64,000 nt of DNA from Buxus sempervirens (GCA_947561395.2 OX387193.1:7254001-7318000); one strand, 5' to 3'; positions 39,806 through 57,870 are shown, counted from the stretch's first letter. The notes: generated by a model from the letters alone, not told the origin. Translations and numbers: made by a program.

Positions 39806-40740
39806 TTGAAGGAAACTCTTAATGAACAAGACATGGATTCTTAATTATTTTTAAAAAATATCAGTAAAAATTAATTACCAAGATTTGACCAACTGAATCT
39901 GAATTATTTTGAAAAAATATCACTAAACACCAATTTTTCCAAAAAATATTCATGTCCCACGAAGGAACACGGTCGCCTCGGTTCATACGTCGAATTTGGG
40001 ATATTGACATGTTGTTATGCCCTAACGTTTGAAGTCGAACGTCTACCTTTACAAAAACGCGACTCTCAATTATTCAAAATTTCAGATATGATGATGTAGT
40101 CTAAGGATTTGAACATGCCGCCCCTTACAAAACGTATTCCCGATAGAAATGAGTTCCTCAAATTAATTTGCAAAAGTTGAAAAAATGTTAGGTTTGAAAT
40201 TTGGTGAAAGATGATTGATTCTTGTAATGCTTATAGATATTACAAGTTTGACATTGTTTTAACTATGTTCCTCGCAAATTGGGTTTGGCTCGACAAATGA
40301 CGGTAGTGATGATATGTTTATGTGCGGGCATGCCAGTATCTTTGGATACATAATTTGGGTTGGGTCCTGACCTTAGGCATATGTTCCGAGTCTAAACCGA
40401 AGTCGGTCTAGTCGTACTAAAGCTTCACTACACTGGATCGTAAATCGGTTAATATGTTTTACAGTGGACTGTTGGTCTTCTCCTAAGAACAAAGTGAACT
40501 CAGGAATTTTGTATCCTGTAAGGAATTTGAATTGATGATTGATCCAAGTCGGATACGGCTTTCGATAAACAAGTCTAGACATTCTACGATGATAAGGATC
40601 TCCGATTATTTCCTATATTAGGCTTTAAATGTAATTTTGGTTTATAGCCATATTTCGTAAATTACGGCGTCAACAATTGCACGTACAGAAGTTTACTTTC
40701 TCTGCTTTGCTAATGTGGATGCTTACATGTCTTCATTTAT
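39806..40740. repeat. Duplicated repeat block, copy 2
   Basis: Uninterrupted partner of the block at 31958-35640. It opens with the right half of a TTTTTAGTGATA-family MITE (39840-39942) and ends at CTTACATGTCTTCATTTAT, the point where similarity with copy 1 stops. Confidence 0.8.
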
Positions 40741-41302
40741 GAACACAGCCTACGTGTCTGCCACCAGACTACGACGAGTTTAAACGAACTTAAAAAAAGT
40801 TTTCATAAGTAACAAGTATGTCTTTATTATCTAAAAGAGTATTTAGAATAAGTTTCAAGCATATACTTCAGAATTTATAGGTATCACTGCTCACTAGTAC
40901 GCCATCACACTTGTGCAAAATTTATTCTGAAAATCCATAAACGGGTATTAGGCTGAATTTGGGTTATTGTGTATTTCTTAAAACTCATATAGGGAAAAAA
41001 TCATTCTCCAAATGGAACCAAACACCCACTCAACCCCTCAAGACCCCGGCTGGCACGGTCCACAATCTACCAAATTTACCTAATGTGCCTTAGGCATCTT
41101 TTACATGTGGCTAAACCATTATTTTTTGGGTTTGGGCCGCTTGAAGCTTAGGTCATGCCGTCCTTGAGCTCAAATTGTGCTTAGGAACAACCCATTTTCC
41201 ATACACACGCTATGCTCGCTAACTCAGAATCTGTTGAGGCTTCCATCCCTCGAATTTTGGACAGAATTAGCTTTGGGAGAAGGAATTTCTTGTTTATTTT
41301 TT

Positions 41303-41676
41303 TGGGAAATTGGTTTTTAGTGATACTTTTAAAACTAATTCAGATTCAAGTTTCTAATTCTTCTTTGTAATTGAAAGATAGTGATATTTGTTTTTAAAAA
41401 AAAAATTTTGTTTTAAAAAAAAAAATTAGAATGAGTGTTTTAGAAAAATTGAAAATGAGTGTCACTTTATTGTTGATAAAAAGTTTCTTCCAAAGTTACT
41501 CTCAAAATACTTATAACCTTTTTTGTAATTCATTTTGTTACAAGTGTGGTTTTTAAGTCTTTTAAAGATATTTTTGAAAATAATAAAATAACGCTCGTTC
41601 TCAATCACTTTAAAAAGGTATTATGCTTTTAATTAGTGATAATTGGGTGACTGAATCTGAATTATTTGTAAAACTG
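41303..41676. mobile_element. MITE of the TTTTTAGTGATA family, copy 3
   Basis: The left end GGGAAATTGGTTTTTAGTGATA and the right subterminal GACTGAATCTGAATTATTT match the other copies; the right terminus is eroded. It ends about 140 bases beyond the XSP1 stop codon, so it may fall in that gene's 3' UTR or terminator region. Confidence 0.6.
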
Positions 41677-41815
41677 GAAAAACATTTTCCGGAATAGAAA
41701 CATTTTCAGACATATGCACGCATAAAAACTGGAAAAGCTTTAAAAAAACCTTTTATTTCCCTTTATCAATTTATTCATTCTTCTGTCGCTACATTTACAA
41801 TCCTTACTGTTTAAA

Positions 41816-46064
<4,249 letters not shown>

Positions 46065-46357
46065 GTTTACAGAACCAGAGCTTTGGATAATTTGGCTTCG
46101 TATTGAGTCCTGTTTCGATCTTTTGGCCTTCTTCTGTTCTGTATTAATAGGTTGTAAGGTCTAGCTATATTTAGGAAGAGGAGATAAACGGCAATAAACG
46201 TAATCTTATAACGTCTAAAGTGGATTCAAAACAGCCACCGCGCGTCTGTTGTCGTCAAGGCACTCACATGGTCAATATTTGCCTTAAAGGGAAGGTCATT
46301 CTGTGGCATTTCCTGTTTTTGTGGAAAGAAGTTAGGACATTGGACACCGGTTGGAAC

Positions 46358-46715
46358 CAGGTATGGCAACGGGTGGGTTAATTCGATAAACCGTCCCGAT
46401 CCACCCGAATGGTTAGGTTTTGGTAAGCCCTAAATTACCCGACCCTAAACCACCCCGAACCCGGCACTATTATATTAAAAGATATATATTATTTACCTAT
46501 ATCATACATACAAATATATGTTTTATAGACAAATATATAATTAATTTAAATTTTATATTTTGAAACATATAGTTTAGACTTTAGAATGTTGTCTAATATA
46601 GTACAGCCGGATCAACCCGACCCACCCTGTTACTAACACTACATGGTTAGGAGTTGGTTTGGTATGGGTTAAACCAGTATAGGGTCACGTCAAACCCGTT
46701 CCAGTGCCATCTCTA
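46358..46715. mobile_element. Degenerate hAT-like MITE upstream of XSP1
   Basis: The left end CAGGTATGGCAACGGGT and right end ACCCGTTCCAGTGCCATCTCTA are imperfect inverted repeats in the style of the hAT MITEs at 3132 and 60248. Flanks show no convincing 8-bp duplication, so it is old or mis-bordered. It lies about 300 bases upstream of the XSP1 start codon. Confidence 0.5.
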
Positions 46716-47480
46716 GTCCGGATGTTAGGGTTTATCATGGACCTATCATTGTGCCCATCAAGTCACCATCTGGATACATATCTTAACTGCCCCAAAAAGT
46801 CAATTTGACTATGGTATTCCTAGAGCCGGACATTTTTTCTGAAAATCTGGGTTGAACCATTGAGCCATATACGGGGGATTTCAGGCTACTTATGGTTTAA
46901 GATTCAGTTGGGGTGAGATCTTGTAAGGTCCATGTTTCTTTGGGTATGGATAATCTGAAACATAAATTTTGTGGGAAGTTTAATTTCTTTGAAGGAAGAG
47001 TAACTTGTACACAGAGGAAACCATCTCTTTTTCTTCACTGAAGAAAACTGCAGAATTAATTAACCATTTCAAGCACATGACTAAACTCCAAGTACTTGTT
47101 CTCATGGGGGACTTCCCTGAATGGTAATATGCTAGATCTTCTTGAATTATAATGTAAGTGAGCCTTTAGCTTTCTTTGAGAGCACTGAAGTGAACATACA
47201 AAGCCCTTTTTCTTTTTAGGGGCACCTTGTTTAACTCAAAATTTCCTTTCTTTTCTTAGAAGCTTTGCATTACATATGGATTGATCTAAGGTGGGGACTT
47301 CAAATTAGTTTGATTTTTTGTTGAACTGAAAATCCCTGCTTGATCATCCATGCATTGAGTTAACTTAAAGAACCTTTGGTCGGTTCAACCCAAGAACCAA
47401 CTTCAGAGTATAACATGGGTTGGTCAACCCAAGAACCAGCTAATCAAACCTAACCTTAAGGCAGCTTAGTTTTCCTATGG
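46716..47480. other. Intergenic DNA, nothing recognised
   Basis: AT-rich sequence upstream of XSP1 with no coding frame or repeat border that could be supported. Confidence 0.5.
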
Positions 47481-47488
47481 TTTCGATG

Positions 47489-47721
47489 GGTTGAAACCGT
47501 CTGTCACCAAGTTGGTGCGACAGATAATGCAACCACCGTTGGATGCTGCCAGGTGTAGCATCCAATAGTAATCTGCTCACTTTACATTTTTCAATGTGAA
47601 ATGTCATATCAATTATGTTTCACATTGAAGTAGCAACTGCCATTGAATGCTACACATGGCATCATCGAACGGTTGTTGCATAGTCTGTCGCACCAACCCG
47701 ACAGCAGGTGATTTCATCTCG
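47489..47721. mobile_element. Mutator-type foldback MITE
   Basis: Almost the whole element is two inverted arms. GGTTGAAACCGTCTGTC, GTTGGTGCGACAGA and ATGCAACCACCG on the left pair with CGGTTGTTGCAT, TCTGTCGCACCAAC and GACAGCAGGTGATTTCATC on the right. It is flanked by GTTTCGATG (47480-47488) and ATTTCGATG (47722-47730), a 9-bp duplication with one change, as made by Mutator-like transposases. A shorter relative is at 59800. Confidence 0.75.
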
Positions 47722-48039
47722 ATTTCGATGTATTGAGTGGCACACAAGTATAAGTTATTAATTAAAATATATAAATCAATATGGAAAAGAAGAGAAGCTC
47801 TTTGGGCAACAAATCTCAGTCGAGAATCTACTCTCAGTTTAATTCATATTAAACTTATAAACAAGACAATCATCAATTCTTGATTGAATTATTATTCTTT
47901 TAAAATTATTTTTTTTGGGGTGGTACTTAGCAGTAAACTAGTTGAGAGGAATGAGGATAAAACGGTGTTACTGGTACAATTTTAAGGAAAATTTTAATTC
48001 AAAAAAATTAAAGGAATTTTTATTAACGTCTCGGGTAAA

Positions 48040-48360
48040 ATCCGAAACAACAGGATATTGTCGTGTATCGGATCGGAATGATCACACATTCAACGTGTCG
48101 GCCACGAACGGTTTCACGTCCACCGGCCGCCATAAATTCAAAAGCTCATGTAGGGTTTTGACGGCCTGGTCTGATCTGATTACGAGTTTCGACAACTTCT
48201 TGTGATTCGCTCAGATACGTTTCTCCTTCCTTCTTCGGCTATGGGCCTATGGTTGTGTAATCTACCACTGTTCTATACTCTTACAATGGCTATCGCTCCC
48301 GACAAAAGAAATGGAGCTCGTTCCTTTTGTACTGGAGTGGAGGTACTATCCTTTTCTTTT
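48040..48360 (+). other. Possible first exon of an unrecognised transcript
   Basis: Compared with its surroundings this stretch is rich in CpG (GTCGGCCACGAACGG, CACCGGCCGCC). From an ATG at 48241 a frame reads MGLWLCNLPLFYTLTMAIAP and on to a GTACT donor-like site after about 34 residues. No family resemblance and no second exon could be found before KNAT7. It may be the start of a non-coding RNA or nothing. Confidence 0.2.
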
Positions 48361-50837
48361 CTCGTCCTCGAATTAATTCAAGAAGATTTGTTGCTCTGTT
48401 TTGTTTGAATTCCCTTACGGCTGTCCTGAGTGTTAAGGAAACTTCTGACCTTATTAGGTTGTTTTCGATTAAATGCGGCCATGGAAGTTGTTGATTGATT
48501 TGAGTTACAGTGAAAGATATGTTCGTAATTGAAGCTTATTTTCCGCGTAATGCTCTGTCTCTCTCGACTTCTTATAAGAACTCAGAGGATGCTTAACATA
48601 AAATACGAGTGGTGCCTCCACATAGTGTAATCTGAAAATATTTTATCTTAAATGGCGCAGTCGAGTTCCAATTCTTTTTTAAAATAAATGAATAATTCTT
48701 ACAAAGTGAGATATCGCCTCTTTTTGTGGAGTTGGGTAGAATTCTGGCACAAAATTGAGGAATGCTTCCTGCTTAGCTTTTTATAATTGATCTGAGGAAC
48801 ACAGTTCTGAAGCGTGTTTTGGTTTAAACCATTCATCGTTGATTCTAATTTTTTTTTCGTTAATTCTGATATGGATTGAGATGTAGTAACTAATACCAAC
48901 ACTGATTTCGGAAGATATTAAGTTTGAAGGACCCATAAGATTCTACATTATGGGAGTGAGTAAAGTTCAAAATTTATATATAGAGAGAGCATAATATTAC
49001 ATATGACAATACAGCGAATAGGAATACTGTGTCATTTCCAGCCCTAATGTATGCTTTATGGAGCCAATTCAATGTTACCTTCCTGAAGCTTGGTTCTCTT
49101 TTAATAGGAAGTTTCAGTTTTCCCCACATTATCCTTAGAAACACCCACGAATATTACTTAACAACTCGCGTCAAGAAAAAGAAGAGGGCAGAAATGGAAA
49201 AGGTTTCCCTGACCTGACAATGCGCTTTATGTCTTTGATACAATATTCAGAGTGATATTATGCATGCACAAAGCCAGATGAGAAAACATTTTAGCAACTC
49301 GAAAGCGAAGGTAAAAAAAAAAGATTTACAGAACTGCATGATTCTATTGAATTGTTCATGAGAAGTATCCTACCAAATCAGCTGAAGCAATGTTGGGCTT
49401 TGTTATCACCTAGAGCAGGCTTTTGCATGGAATTTCACTTGGCAGAGGATTGCCAATCAGATGATCTATCCAGATCTTGCATCAGTAATTTCATTATCAG
49501 TTAGTTGAAACCATAGACTTTAGAGTAACCTCTATAGCATTGTGGACGTTCAATACCTTCCTTAGTTTCTTAACACATGGAATGATATAATTTTTTGAAG
49601 ATAAATGTACAACAGGATTTTTCAAATTAAACTTAAAGTTCCTTTCTGCCCCATTCATGATACATGGCTCACAAACACCCCCAAGCACATTTGACTTAAA
49701 ACACTGCTTTAAGGGATTCACTTGCTCCTTTAATGCTGCTGTCATGGAGAGAATCAATGTGACTAAAGGCTTCAGTAATCTAATGTTGACTTGCAATGGA
49801 AGTGAATATATTTTGAACAAAGTAATTAGAGAAGTTAAAATGTAGACATTTACATCTTACTCAAACTGATTGTTACCTCGATAATAGGCATGAAGAGATA
49901 GAAAGTAACGGCGTATCATATTGAGAACATAATGGTGTTAATATATGACAGATGAACATGTTGCTCTTTCATTGCATTTTTGTTTTTCAATTGGTCACAA
50001 AGTTATGGGTCTGGAGGGTTAAGAATAACTGAACTCACTTGGTAAGTAGCAGGCACAACACCAGCAAGTGTTACGTTCAAAAGAACTGTTGCATACTGTT
50101 CGTGATAATATTTGTAAATTCTATGTTTTTTTTAGGTCTTTCCACGCTATTGTTTCTTTCTGAATAAAATATGGTTGCATCAGTAGCCATTTTTGGGCTT
50201 CATGATGTTGAGCTCTTTCATGCATGTTCTGGAACTCATAAATATAAATTTCTTTGTTTGCTAATATGATGCGCCACTATATCAAGAACCACTATATGCA
50301 TGCTGTACATATCCCATGTTATGAATAATATATCGTAAAAATAAATTAGCACTTTACCAAAATCCTCGTGGCCTCCTCTCTTCAAAAAATTATAAACATA
50401 GCTTAAGATATTAATAGGATTTGTTTCTGGTAATTCTTCCAATGTAGATTCTTGCAAGTATCTATAATTAGTAAGTGTGAATGTTATTATTATGGTAAAA
50501 ATTTATCCAAGTGTTGTGTGTAGTTTATTTTCATTTCCTTTTAAATTGGTCACCCATTTTTCTCAGAAATTTTGAATAGCTAAATTGCTGATGTTTATTA
50601 AATATGAGGAAAACAAGGACCAAAAGTTTCTGTTGAGCAATAAAATGGAAACCTGCAGTTATATGTAAGACATTTTAATGCCGTATATTACATTCTGTAT
50701 CTCCTAAGGCTTCTTCCCCTGCTTTCAAGATGTTTGGCTACTACTAACTGCTCTTGAGATTACGTAACAGCTATTATAGACATAACATATTTTCTGCATT
50801 TCATGTTCATGATTTGGAACAATCAAGATGATATGGT
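48361..50837. other. Intergenic DNA downstream of KNAT7
   Basis: The longest frame, minus strand 49745-49497 from its first ATG, encodes about 80 residues with no recognised family and no splice context; it is not called as a gene. The 3' UTR of KNAT7 probably occupies the right end. Confidence 0.4.
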
Positions 50838-53800
50838 CTACCTCTTGCGCTTGGACTTTAAAGCTGTCACTGATTGAGAGTTACTGTGCCAGTTACGTTT
50901 CCTCTGGTTGATGAACCAATTGTTAATTTGCTTTAGCTGCAAGCCTGTCTCCTCTACAAGTTTTGCTTTGTCATCTTCCTGTAAGCATGATATGATTAGA
51001 TATGTACATGGGTCTGAAGGGAAAGAAATTAACACCAAATATTAAATACATAAGAAGATGATGTTATTAAGTCTTATCTCCATCATGTACAGAAAAACAG
51101 CTTAAGGTATGGTAACAATGGCTGTTATTTTTGTGTGTGGAAACTGATAAGTAATATGGTATCAATTATAGACAAGTAACAATGAAGTTTACACCCCCAA
51201 AAAAAATGATTTGAAGGTATGCTAATGATGGCTGTTAATTTGGGTGTGGAAGTTTTTGAGGAATAAAGCATCAATGATAAAAAAAAATGTTGGTGAAATT
51301 GTTACAAAATGGAAATATAGATGTGAACCCCTATCATGAAAGAAACATTTAATTTATTGATGTCCTAATTTTGATGGTTCCATTCTTCATTTTTTAATTG
51401 TCAAAGTAAGTTCTAGCTCTTCCAAGATCCTTTAAGGTGCAAATTACCGTAGTACATGCAAGTTTGTATATGTTAAGTTTATCACCTTTCAAGAAAGGCA
51501 CCTTGAAGGGGTGGGAATTTTGATGAATCCTTAATTAAAAAAGGGGGAAACACCAAAAACTTAAATTAGCTTGTTGCCACAGCCTCAAAATTCAAAATGC
51601 CATATGGATGTACCAATGCTTTTCATGGTCCCTGGTATGGCATGATTGAGTTTTAAGTTGCCTTGAAGTGGTTGCTTGACATAATAGTATTCATGCTTGT
51701 ACTTGTGTTGATCTGCATGGTTGCCTTGTTGGTAAGAAAAGGGGTTTTCATGGAAAAGTGTTCTCCTAGCCTAAGAATTGTTGAAAACATCAATGTGCAT
51801 GAGTTATGTGTCACATGGGTTGCAGCATAAGCATGGGTGGTGACTTGGGTCTTATCGCTTTGGAGTGTGCAATGGTGTGTGGACCATGTGTCATTGTGCA
51901 GACATTGTAATTAAGGGGGGACATGGATGATCACTGCACACTTAAGGGGCTTGGATGTGGCACATGAAATTGGCATTTTGAAAATCTTGAAGACGTGTTT
52001 TAATAAAATCCATTTCAATGAAAATTTCATAAATTAGTCAGCATGAATATTCAAACAGAGGCATCCTGATAAAGGGCTAAACTATTTGGGATCTAAATTT
52101 TCGAAGGGGGATATTGCTTGGCCCTCCCTTGTTGAATACACCTGCATCTTTGTGGTACATGGTGGCTTTCTTAAGCAGTTCTGAAGATGGTGCCTATAAC
52201 TGGTGTTGGCACCATGCAGCTTGCTAGTGGCAGGGCATTTACTGCGGTCTTTGTTTGCAGGATCTGGTGTTCTCCTAATATATGGATCAGGCTATCTTCA
52301 AGGCAAGTGGTTCATGTTTGCCTTCTGTAGGATGGAAGATCTGAGGCAGCACATTGGTAAGTAAACTGTGCTATGTATAGTAGCTATGATGATTGCATTT
52401 GGGTTGGTTTGTATGTTCTATGGTGTGGGTTGGATTACCTGCAGTTATCATTTAGGAATTGGTCTGCCTATGTGTTCAATGCTAGAGTAATGTTGGATGT
52501 TACACTATAGATGGTTGACATTGTTGATACCTGTGCAGTATTGTGTGAGCTCTGTGACAACAAGAACCCTGTAACTGGGCCATGAGGTGCCTGGACATGA
52601 GGTTTGTTCTTATAGGCCAGCTGGATAGCTGGACAAGTGGTCAAGGAGCAGAATCAAGTGTGATACAGGACTTGACAGGATTATTCATTATTTTTCAATG
52701 ATTTTCTAGCGGCAAATCTGAATCAGTAAGGCCTTGATTCAAGGTAAAGTTGGTTCTTGCCTTGCTTGGCTAGGGCATCAAACGGGCAGATCACTCCTGT
52801 GTTCTGTCCTTTCATAGTGTCACTTCTGTGCCAATTTGCATGTTCAAGTGTAAGGTCTTGTTAAGAGGAGAGGAAGAGAACCCATTCTTCCTGAGCTATC
52901 TAGTAAACAATTATTACTTCCTGAAGTTTTCTGCTGAAATTTATGGAAATCTCAAGTGGACTCGAGGTGAGAAAGAAATATCTTCTTTTCCATTAAGCAT
53001 CTTTAAATGTCAATCTTTCCTATTCTATCAAAACTACTGGACTCTTCATAGAACTCGAAATGGTCACTTGCTCAAGCAAACATATTTTTCTGCTTGATTT
53101 CTGAAGCTAAAAATGACTTTCTCAGCATGTCCAGTTGATTCATTCTGTAAACAGAGATTCAACTTTAAAAAAATGTGCTTTCCTGATGCACATCATCCAA
53201 TATACTAAATATTGAATGGACATTGCAAGTTTCCTTCAAAGTTTGAAGCAAGCATTGTGAAATATACTGATCTCTGGCTGAACTTTCCTTACAGTTTTTT
53301 CATTTGTCTGAGTTTATAGACATTAGTCAAGTAAAGAGTAATTTAAGAGTCAATAATGTCGCACTGAACTCAGATGCTTAGCATCCTGACTGGAACACAA
53401 ACATATTGGAAACAAAGAAGATTATGAACAGCTGATGCATTTTTCTTACCGTTGGGTAAGGCCACTTGGAGTGTTGCTGCCACCAATTCTTCAACACTGA
53501 AGTTGTGTCACCTGGTAATTTTCCAGCTCTTCTTTTTCTTAGTATCTCCTCCCTTACGTCTTCAATTCTCGACTTGAAGCCCTGTAATATACCAGGAAGT
53601 GTGTTAATGATTTACACTTTACATGATTGATCAAAAATATATGAACCCTTAACAGCTGAATTTCTTAGTTTTCTTCCTAAAAAACAAATATAAGTGTTAT
53701 GAGCTCTTGAACAGAACTTTAAGAAACATTACCTGTTTCAGTTCAATCTTCAATTCATGCCTAACTCTCTCCATGAGTGACCTCTCAGAATCTGTTGGAA

Positions 53801-56800
53801 GCAGCGGACCAAATCCCATCATGTCATGCCCGTCAATGGCTGATTGATCTAAGCTGCAATCCAGTGGCAGTTCGTCCTCATCATCTGACATTGTTGCTCC
53901 TGTGCCTTCGCCTAGAGTTGCTCCTGAAACATAACAAATAGTGGCTCTGTCAAGTTATTCTCAGCTAAAACTTCACTGTTAACTATATAAAAATACCAGG
54001 CCTATGCTATGACTACATTTTCTAAGAAAATGTAAACAGTGGTGACATCATTAACTCATCCTGAAATCGTCTGCTGCCAAGCCTGCCATTTATTGCAGCA
54101 GCCAGTGCTTCTTTTGATTTAAATTGCTGATACATGGAGCATCCAACGGTTTTAGCTTTTTTGTTTTTTAAAATGTAAAAAAAAATTTATTTTGTTGAAA
54201 AAGGCATGTCCGTGAGATGCTTCATATGGTAACATCTCATTTCCGCTGTAGGGATTGCAACAATAAATGGTGGCAGACGATATCATACCTTAAGATGCAC
54301 CATGAACCAACATGGTTTTTGTTAATGACTGCATTTTGTGGGTGTACAACATATGAAACAATAAAGCAATTTCCTTATTCAAATACTGGCTATGAGTTCC
54401 AAAGAATCACAAACTTCTGCCCATTATCCCATATGAAGCTCTAAATATGGTTATTCTTAGGAAAATTACATAGCAAAAGAGATTGAGAGGCATAAATAAA
54501 AGGAAAAAAGGATGGGAAGGAGCAACAACTTAATAAAATTACATGTATCCCATGTAAGGCCTATCGTCTTTTTAAGCAACTTAAACGACTCACAATGTCT
54601 CAATTGGAGACAAACTTTTGATTTGAGGTTCACTACAAAAAAAAAAAAACTTTTGATTTGAGGTTGGGTTTCAAATTGTTTTGCGCCCGGGGCCTTGAGT
54701 ATAGACAAAACAGCCAAACTCATCTCATTTTCTCAAAGTCCCAATGTGCCATAAAATGCCTCCTTAAATGCTTGCACAGAGAAATGCTCCAGATATTTTG
54801 CATGAAGGTTCAGATCATTAACATCATTTATGACTTAATAATTTTTCAATAATATAGACTTCTACAGCTAAGGATCTTGATGCCATTGATTGGATGATTC
54901 CAATACTAATAAAGCGATAACTAGTTCGATGTTAGTTACTAAAAGTTCAAAAGCAATACAATCAACCGATTTAAAATAATTAGAAGTCTTCAATGGGCAA
55001 TTAACAAACCAAATGCCTATCTTTTCAAAATAAAAAGGAATATAAACTTAACTACGTCAAAAAAAAAATTTTAAATAGAAATAAAAAATGAAATTTAAAT
55101 TCGGTAAAATGTAGAAATTATAAGTAGAATTTCTTCTATTTTAAAATAAAAAAATCAATAAAAAGAAAAGGAGAAAACAAATATGTATTTAAGGAGGTAT
55201 TTTTTATGTCTTAATAAAAAATTGATTCAAAATTGAATCTAGTGTAATATGCTAGTACATTTTTCTACTATAAATAAGGAGGTATTTAAGGAAAATATAC
55301 TCCAATTAAAGTTACTTAAGTTTCAAGAAAAAATGAAAAAGATGGTCAAGAAAGTAGTTACTTCATTGCAATTACAAATTTACAATGCCCATAAGTCCTA
55401 TTAAAATGTGAGATATGTAGCTTAAAATTAAACAGTGGATTTGTCATTAAAAAAGAGAAAAAACAATTGGTACTCTAGAATTTCAGATTCCCATCTTTTA
55501 AGAATGAATACCACATATCATTAAAAAGAGCATCTGTTCACAAAATTATATGTAAGGAAAGAGGGAAGGCCTTCTCTCCCATATCCCATCCAAATTAACA
55601 ATAATGCAATTATTACAAATATTTAAGGAGAAAAGAAGGTAAAATTACTACTGCATCTCATTTGAGGTTTTGTGAGCTCAAGTAGAACTATAAAACAAAG
55701 AAATTTTTCTTCATCCAAAAATCAAAAAATCCATAAAAGAAAAATATTGTCCCTAATCAAAGTCAATTTTGAGAAACTGCATGAACATAAAATTCAGCCT
55801 AAAATCTATTCTAGTCTACGCACTTGTAGAAATACTCACTAGTTTGATGTATCTCCATATATTCTACTAGGTGACCTTATCAATCTTAGTCATTTCTACA
55901 ATTTTTCTATGATCCCTGCAACTTTATTTTAGAGAATTTTTCTAGAAGGATCCAAGTTGACAACCACAGCTATTTATATAGTTGAAGGCATTAATACAGA
56001 TAGTTGATCTACATAAATCTATATAATTTATGTTCATGACTTCTTACCATAAGAATTTTCCTAAAGAAATAGTTTATTGCCTTTATAAATTGATGAAGTC
56101 TTGTAGAAATTCAAAATCAAAATAATATGAATTACCAATAAGATTTTCATATTACCAAAATTCTTATTAATTAACTTATAATTAAGGCAAATCCTATTTA
56201 AAATTTTGAATCTAAAATATAGAAGCTTATGGATATTGTATAACATAATTTTATATCTAATGATGCATACAAGAGCTATTAAAACATTGATTATGATGCA
56301 AATTGAAATATGGAAAATAAACTTTCTCCTTTTATCCATAACCAATGATTACTCTATTCCCTTTTTAAATTTGGAAGCCCCCTCCCTTTCAGCTACCATT
56401 TAATTGAAGTGTTCCCATAATTAGTTCTCATATCATTCACATAATGAATTTTTAAAGGACAACATGATAATTGATCCTCCTCTTTCATGTAGCTAATATG
56501 ACAAGTGTCCTAAAAAAATTACAAAGATTGCTTGCTGCAAGATATCCTAATATTCTTCATCCTAAAGTGCATAATAAAACATCATTTTTGTTTTGAAGTG
56601 CATTGGTTTGAACATTATTATTGAGACCCTATGAAATTTTTATTGTTCAATTAATTTCATGAGAAACAGTGATTTTTTTCTTTTCAATACCTTTATGTGT
56701 AATTTTTGAGTATTTCATTAAATTTAGCATAACTACTGGTTTTGATTCCTATTTTCTAATTGCTGATGGCACATCAAAAAAGCATATTTACCTACCCATC

Positions 56801-57870
56801 AATTAAAATATCTCATATTCTATCACAATACTGAATAATCTCATTTGAGAATTAGAAGGAGATTCACATCAAGCAGAATCTGATGAATAAGCTTGATAGA
56901 TCATCTCATCTCATCTTTGAAAAAACAAAGGAGAATGAAAAAGATAAGTAATCTAGAAAGCTTAAATTCGAATATATCTCTACCCGGTTGTTATTGTCAC
57001 CCACCTTTTCCTTTCTATCACCCAACTAACAACCTCTCCTAACTATAAACTAATTTTAAGTTTGGTCCCATCTTACCCACCTATCACAGGGAAACACATA
57101 TTCTAACAAGCCCATGTATGTCCTTCTCTTCTCTTTATATTTTCACACACCAAACTAATCCAACAGTGTGAAAAAAAAACAAAAATTAGAGAAAACAAAA
57201 CATCTAAATCATGAAATGCATATTATCTTTGAAAACTAAGATATTTAATGGCAATATATTACACATATGATCACATAATGAACAAAAACAAGTGTCATTA
57301 CATGAATTTGAAGGCCTTACCTGTGAGAACTTGTAAGGATTGTTCAATTTCACGGCAAGCCATTACAGCCTCGACGGCATGAAATCGGACATGTTGTTGA
57401 AGTTGTTCTTTGAATGAACACAATACCAACAGATACTGTGCCTGTGATGCATAGCACGTACCCAGATGAGTTTAACTGAAAACTTAGGCGAAAAACAGGT
57501 GAAGATGAAAAAAATTCTGATGAAAAGATAAGTGGGGTTGCTCAAAACAATCTACCAAGAAGTTATCAAGCTCTTGCCTCTCATGGGGAGAGAGGAGATG
57601 ATGATGTGAAGCATAAGATCGAAGAAGATGATGAGACTGTGCAAGCTGGGCATCTATAACCGGCAAGTGATCGATTGGTGTAGCTACACGAAGACACCCA
57701 ACATGGGCTGCTAATAGCTGCTCACAGAGAGGATGAGTAGCAATCTCAGCCTTCAGCTGCCGGTGTTTTTCGGCCGATACCGACACCGACACCTCATTGC
57801 TTAATCCACCAATACCACCACCAACACCACCACCGCTACTGCTGAACATTCCCAAGCCTGGTTCTTGCAT
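50838..57870 (-). CDS. KNAT7: Class II KNOX homeodomain transcription factor KNAT7
   Basis: Five minus-strand exons, 57870-57556, 57441-57321, 53923-53733, 53581-53450 and 50978-50838, join with consistent phases into 299 residues. Order: Gly-rich N-terminus, KNOX1 ([23 protein letters not shown]), KNOX2 ([20 protein letters not shown]), an acidic [11 protein letters not shown] link, [22 protein letters not shown] ([18 protein letters not shown]), and a TALE homeodomain with the PYP loop and recognition helix [14 protein letters not shown]. The LLRSYAS and FGPLLPT-SERSLM blocks point to KNAT7 rather than KNAT3/4/5. In Arabidopsis it modulates secondary wall formation with MYB75 and BLH6 partners (family knowledge). 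Nuclear. Introns 2 and 4 are 3.4 and 2.5 kb and repeat-rich. Confidence 0.96.
51105..51260. repeat. Short direct repeat in KNAT7 intron 4
   Basis: GGTATGGTAACAATGGCTGT with a following GTGTGTGGAA at 51105 recurs in altered form about 111 bases later, at 51216. Local imperfect tandem duplication. Confidence 0.5.
54612..54665 (+). mobile_element. 16-bp insert with poly(A), flanked by 19-bp direct repeats
   Basis: AAACTTTTGATTTGAGGTT occurs at 54612-54630 and 54647-54665, separated by CACTAC and a run of ten A. A long duplication around a 3' poly(A) stub is what an extremely 5'-truncated LINE-mediated insertion leaves. A slippage origin cannot be excluded. It lies in KNAT7 intron 2. Confidence 0.5.

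Noticed and set aside
49497..49820. Minus-strand frame of up to 107 codons
   Set aside because: It starts at TTG; from the first ATG about 80 residues remain with no recognised family or splice signal. Kept only as a note.
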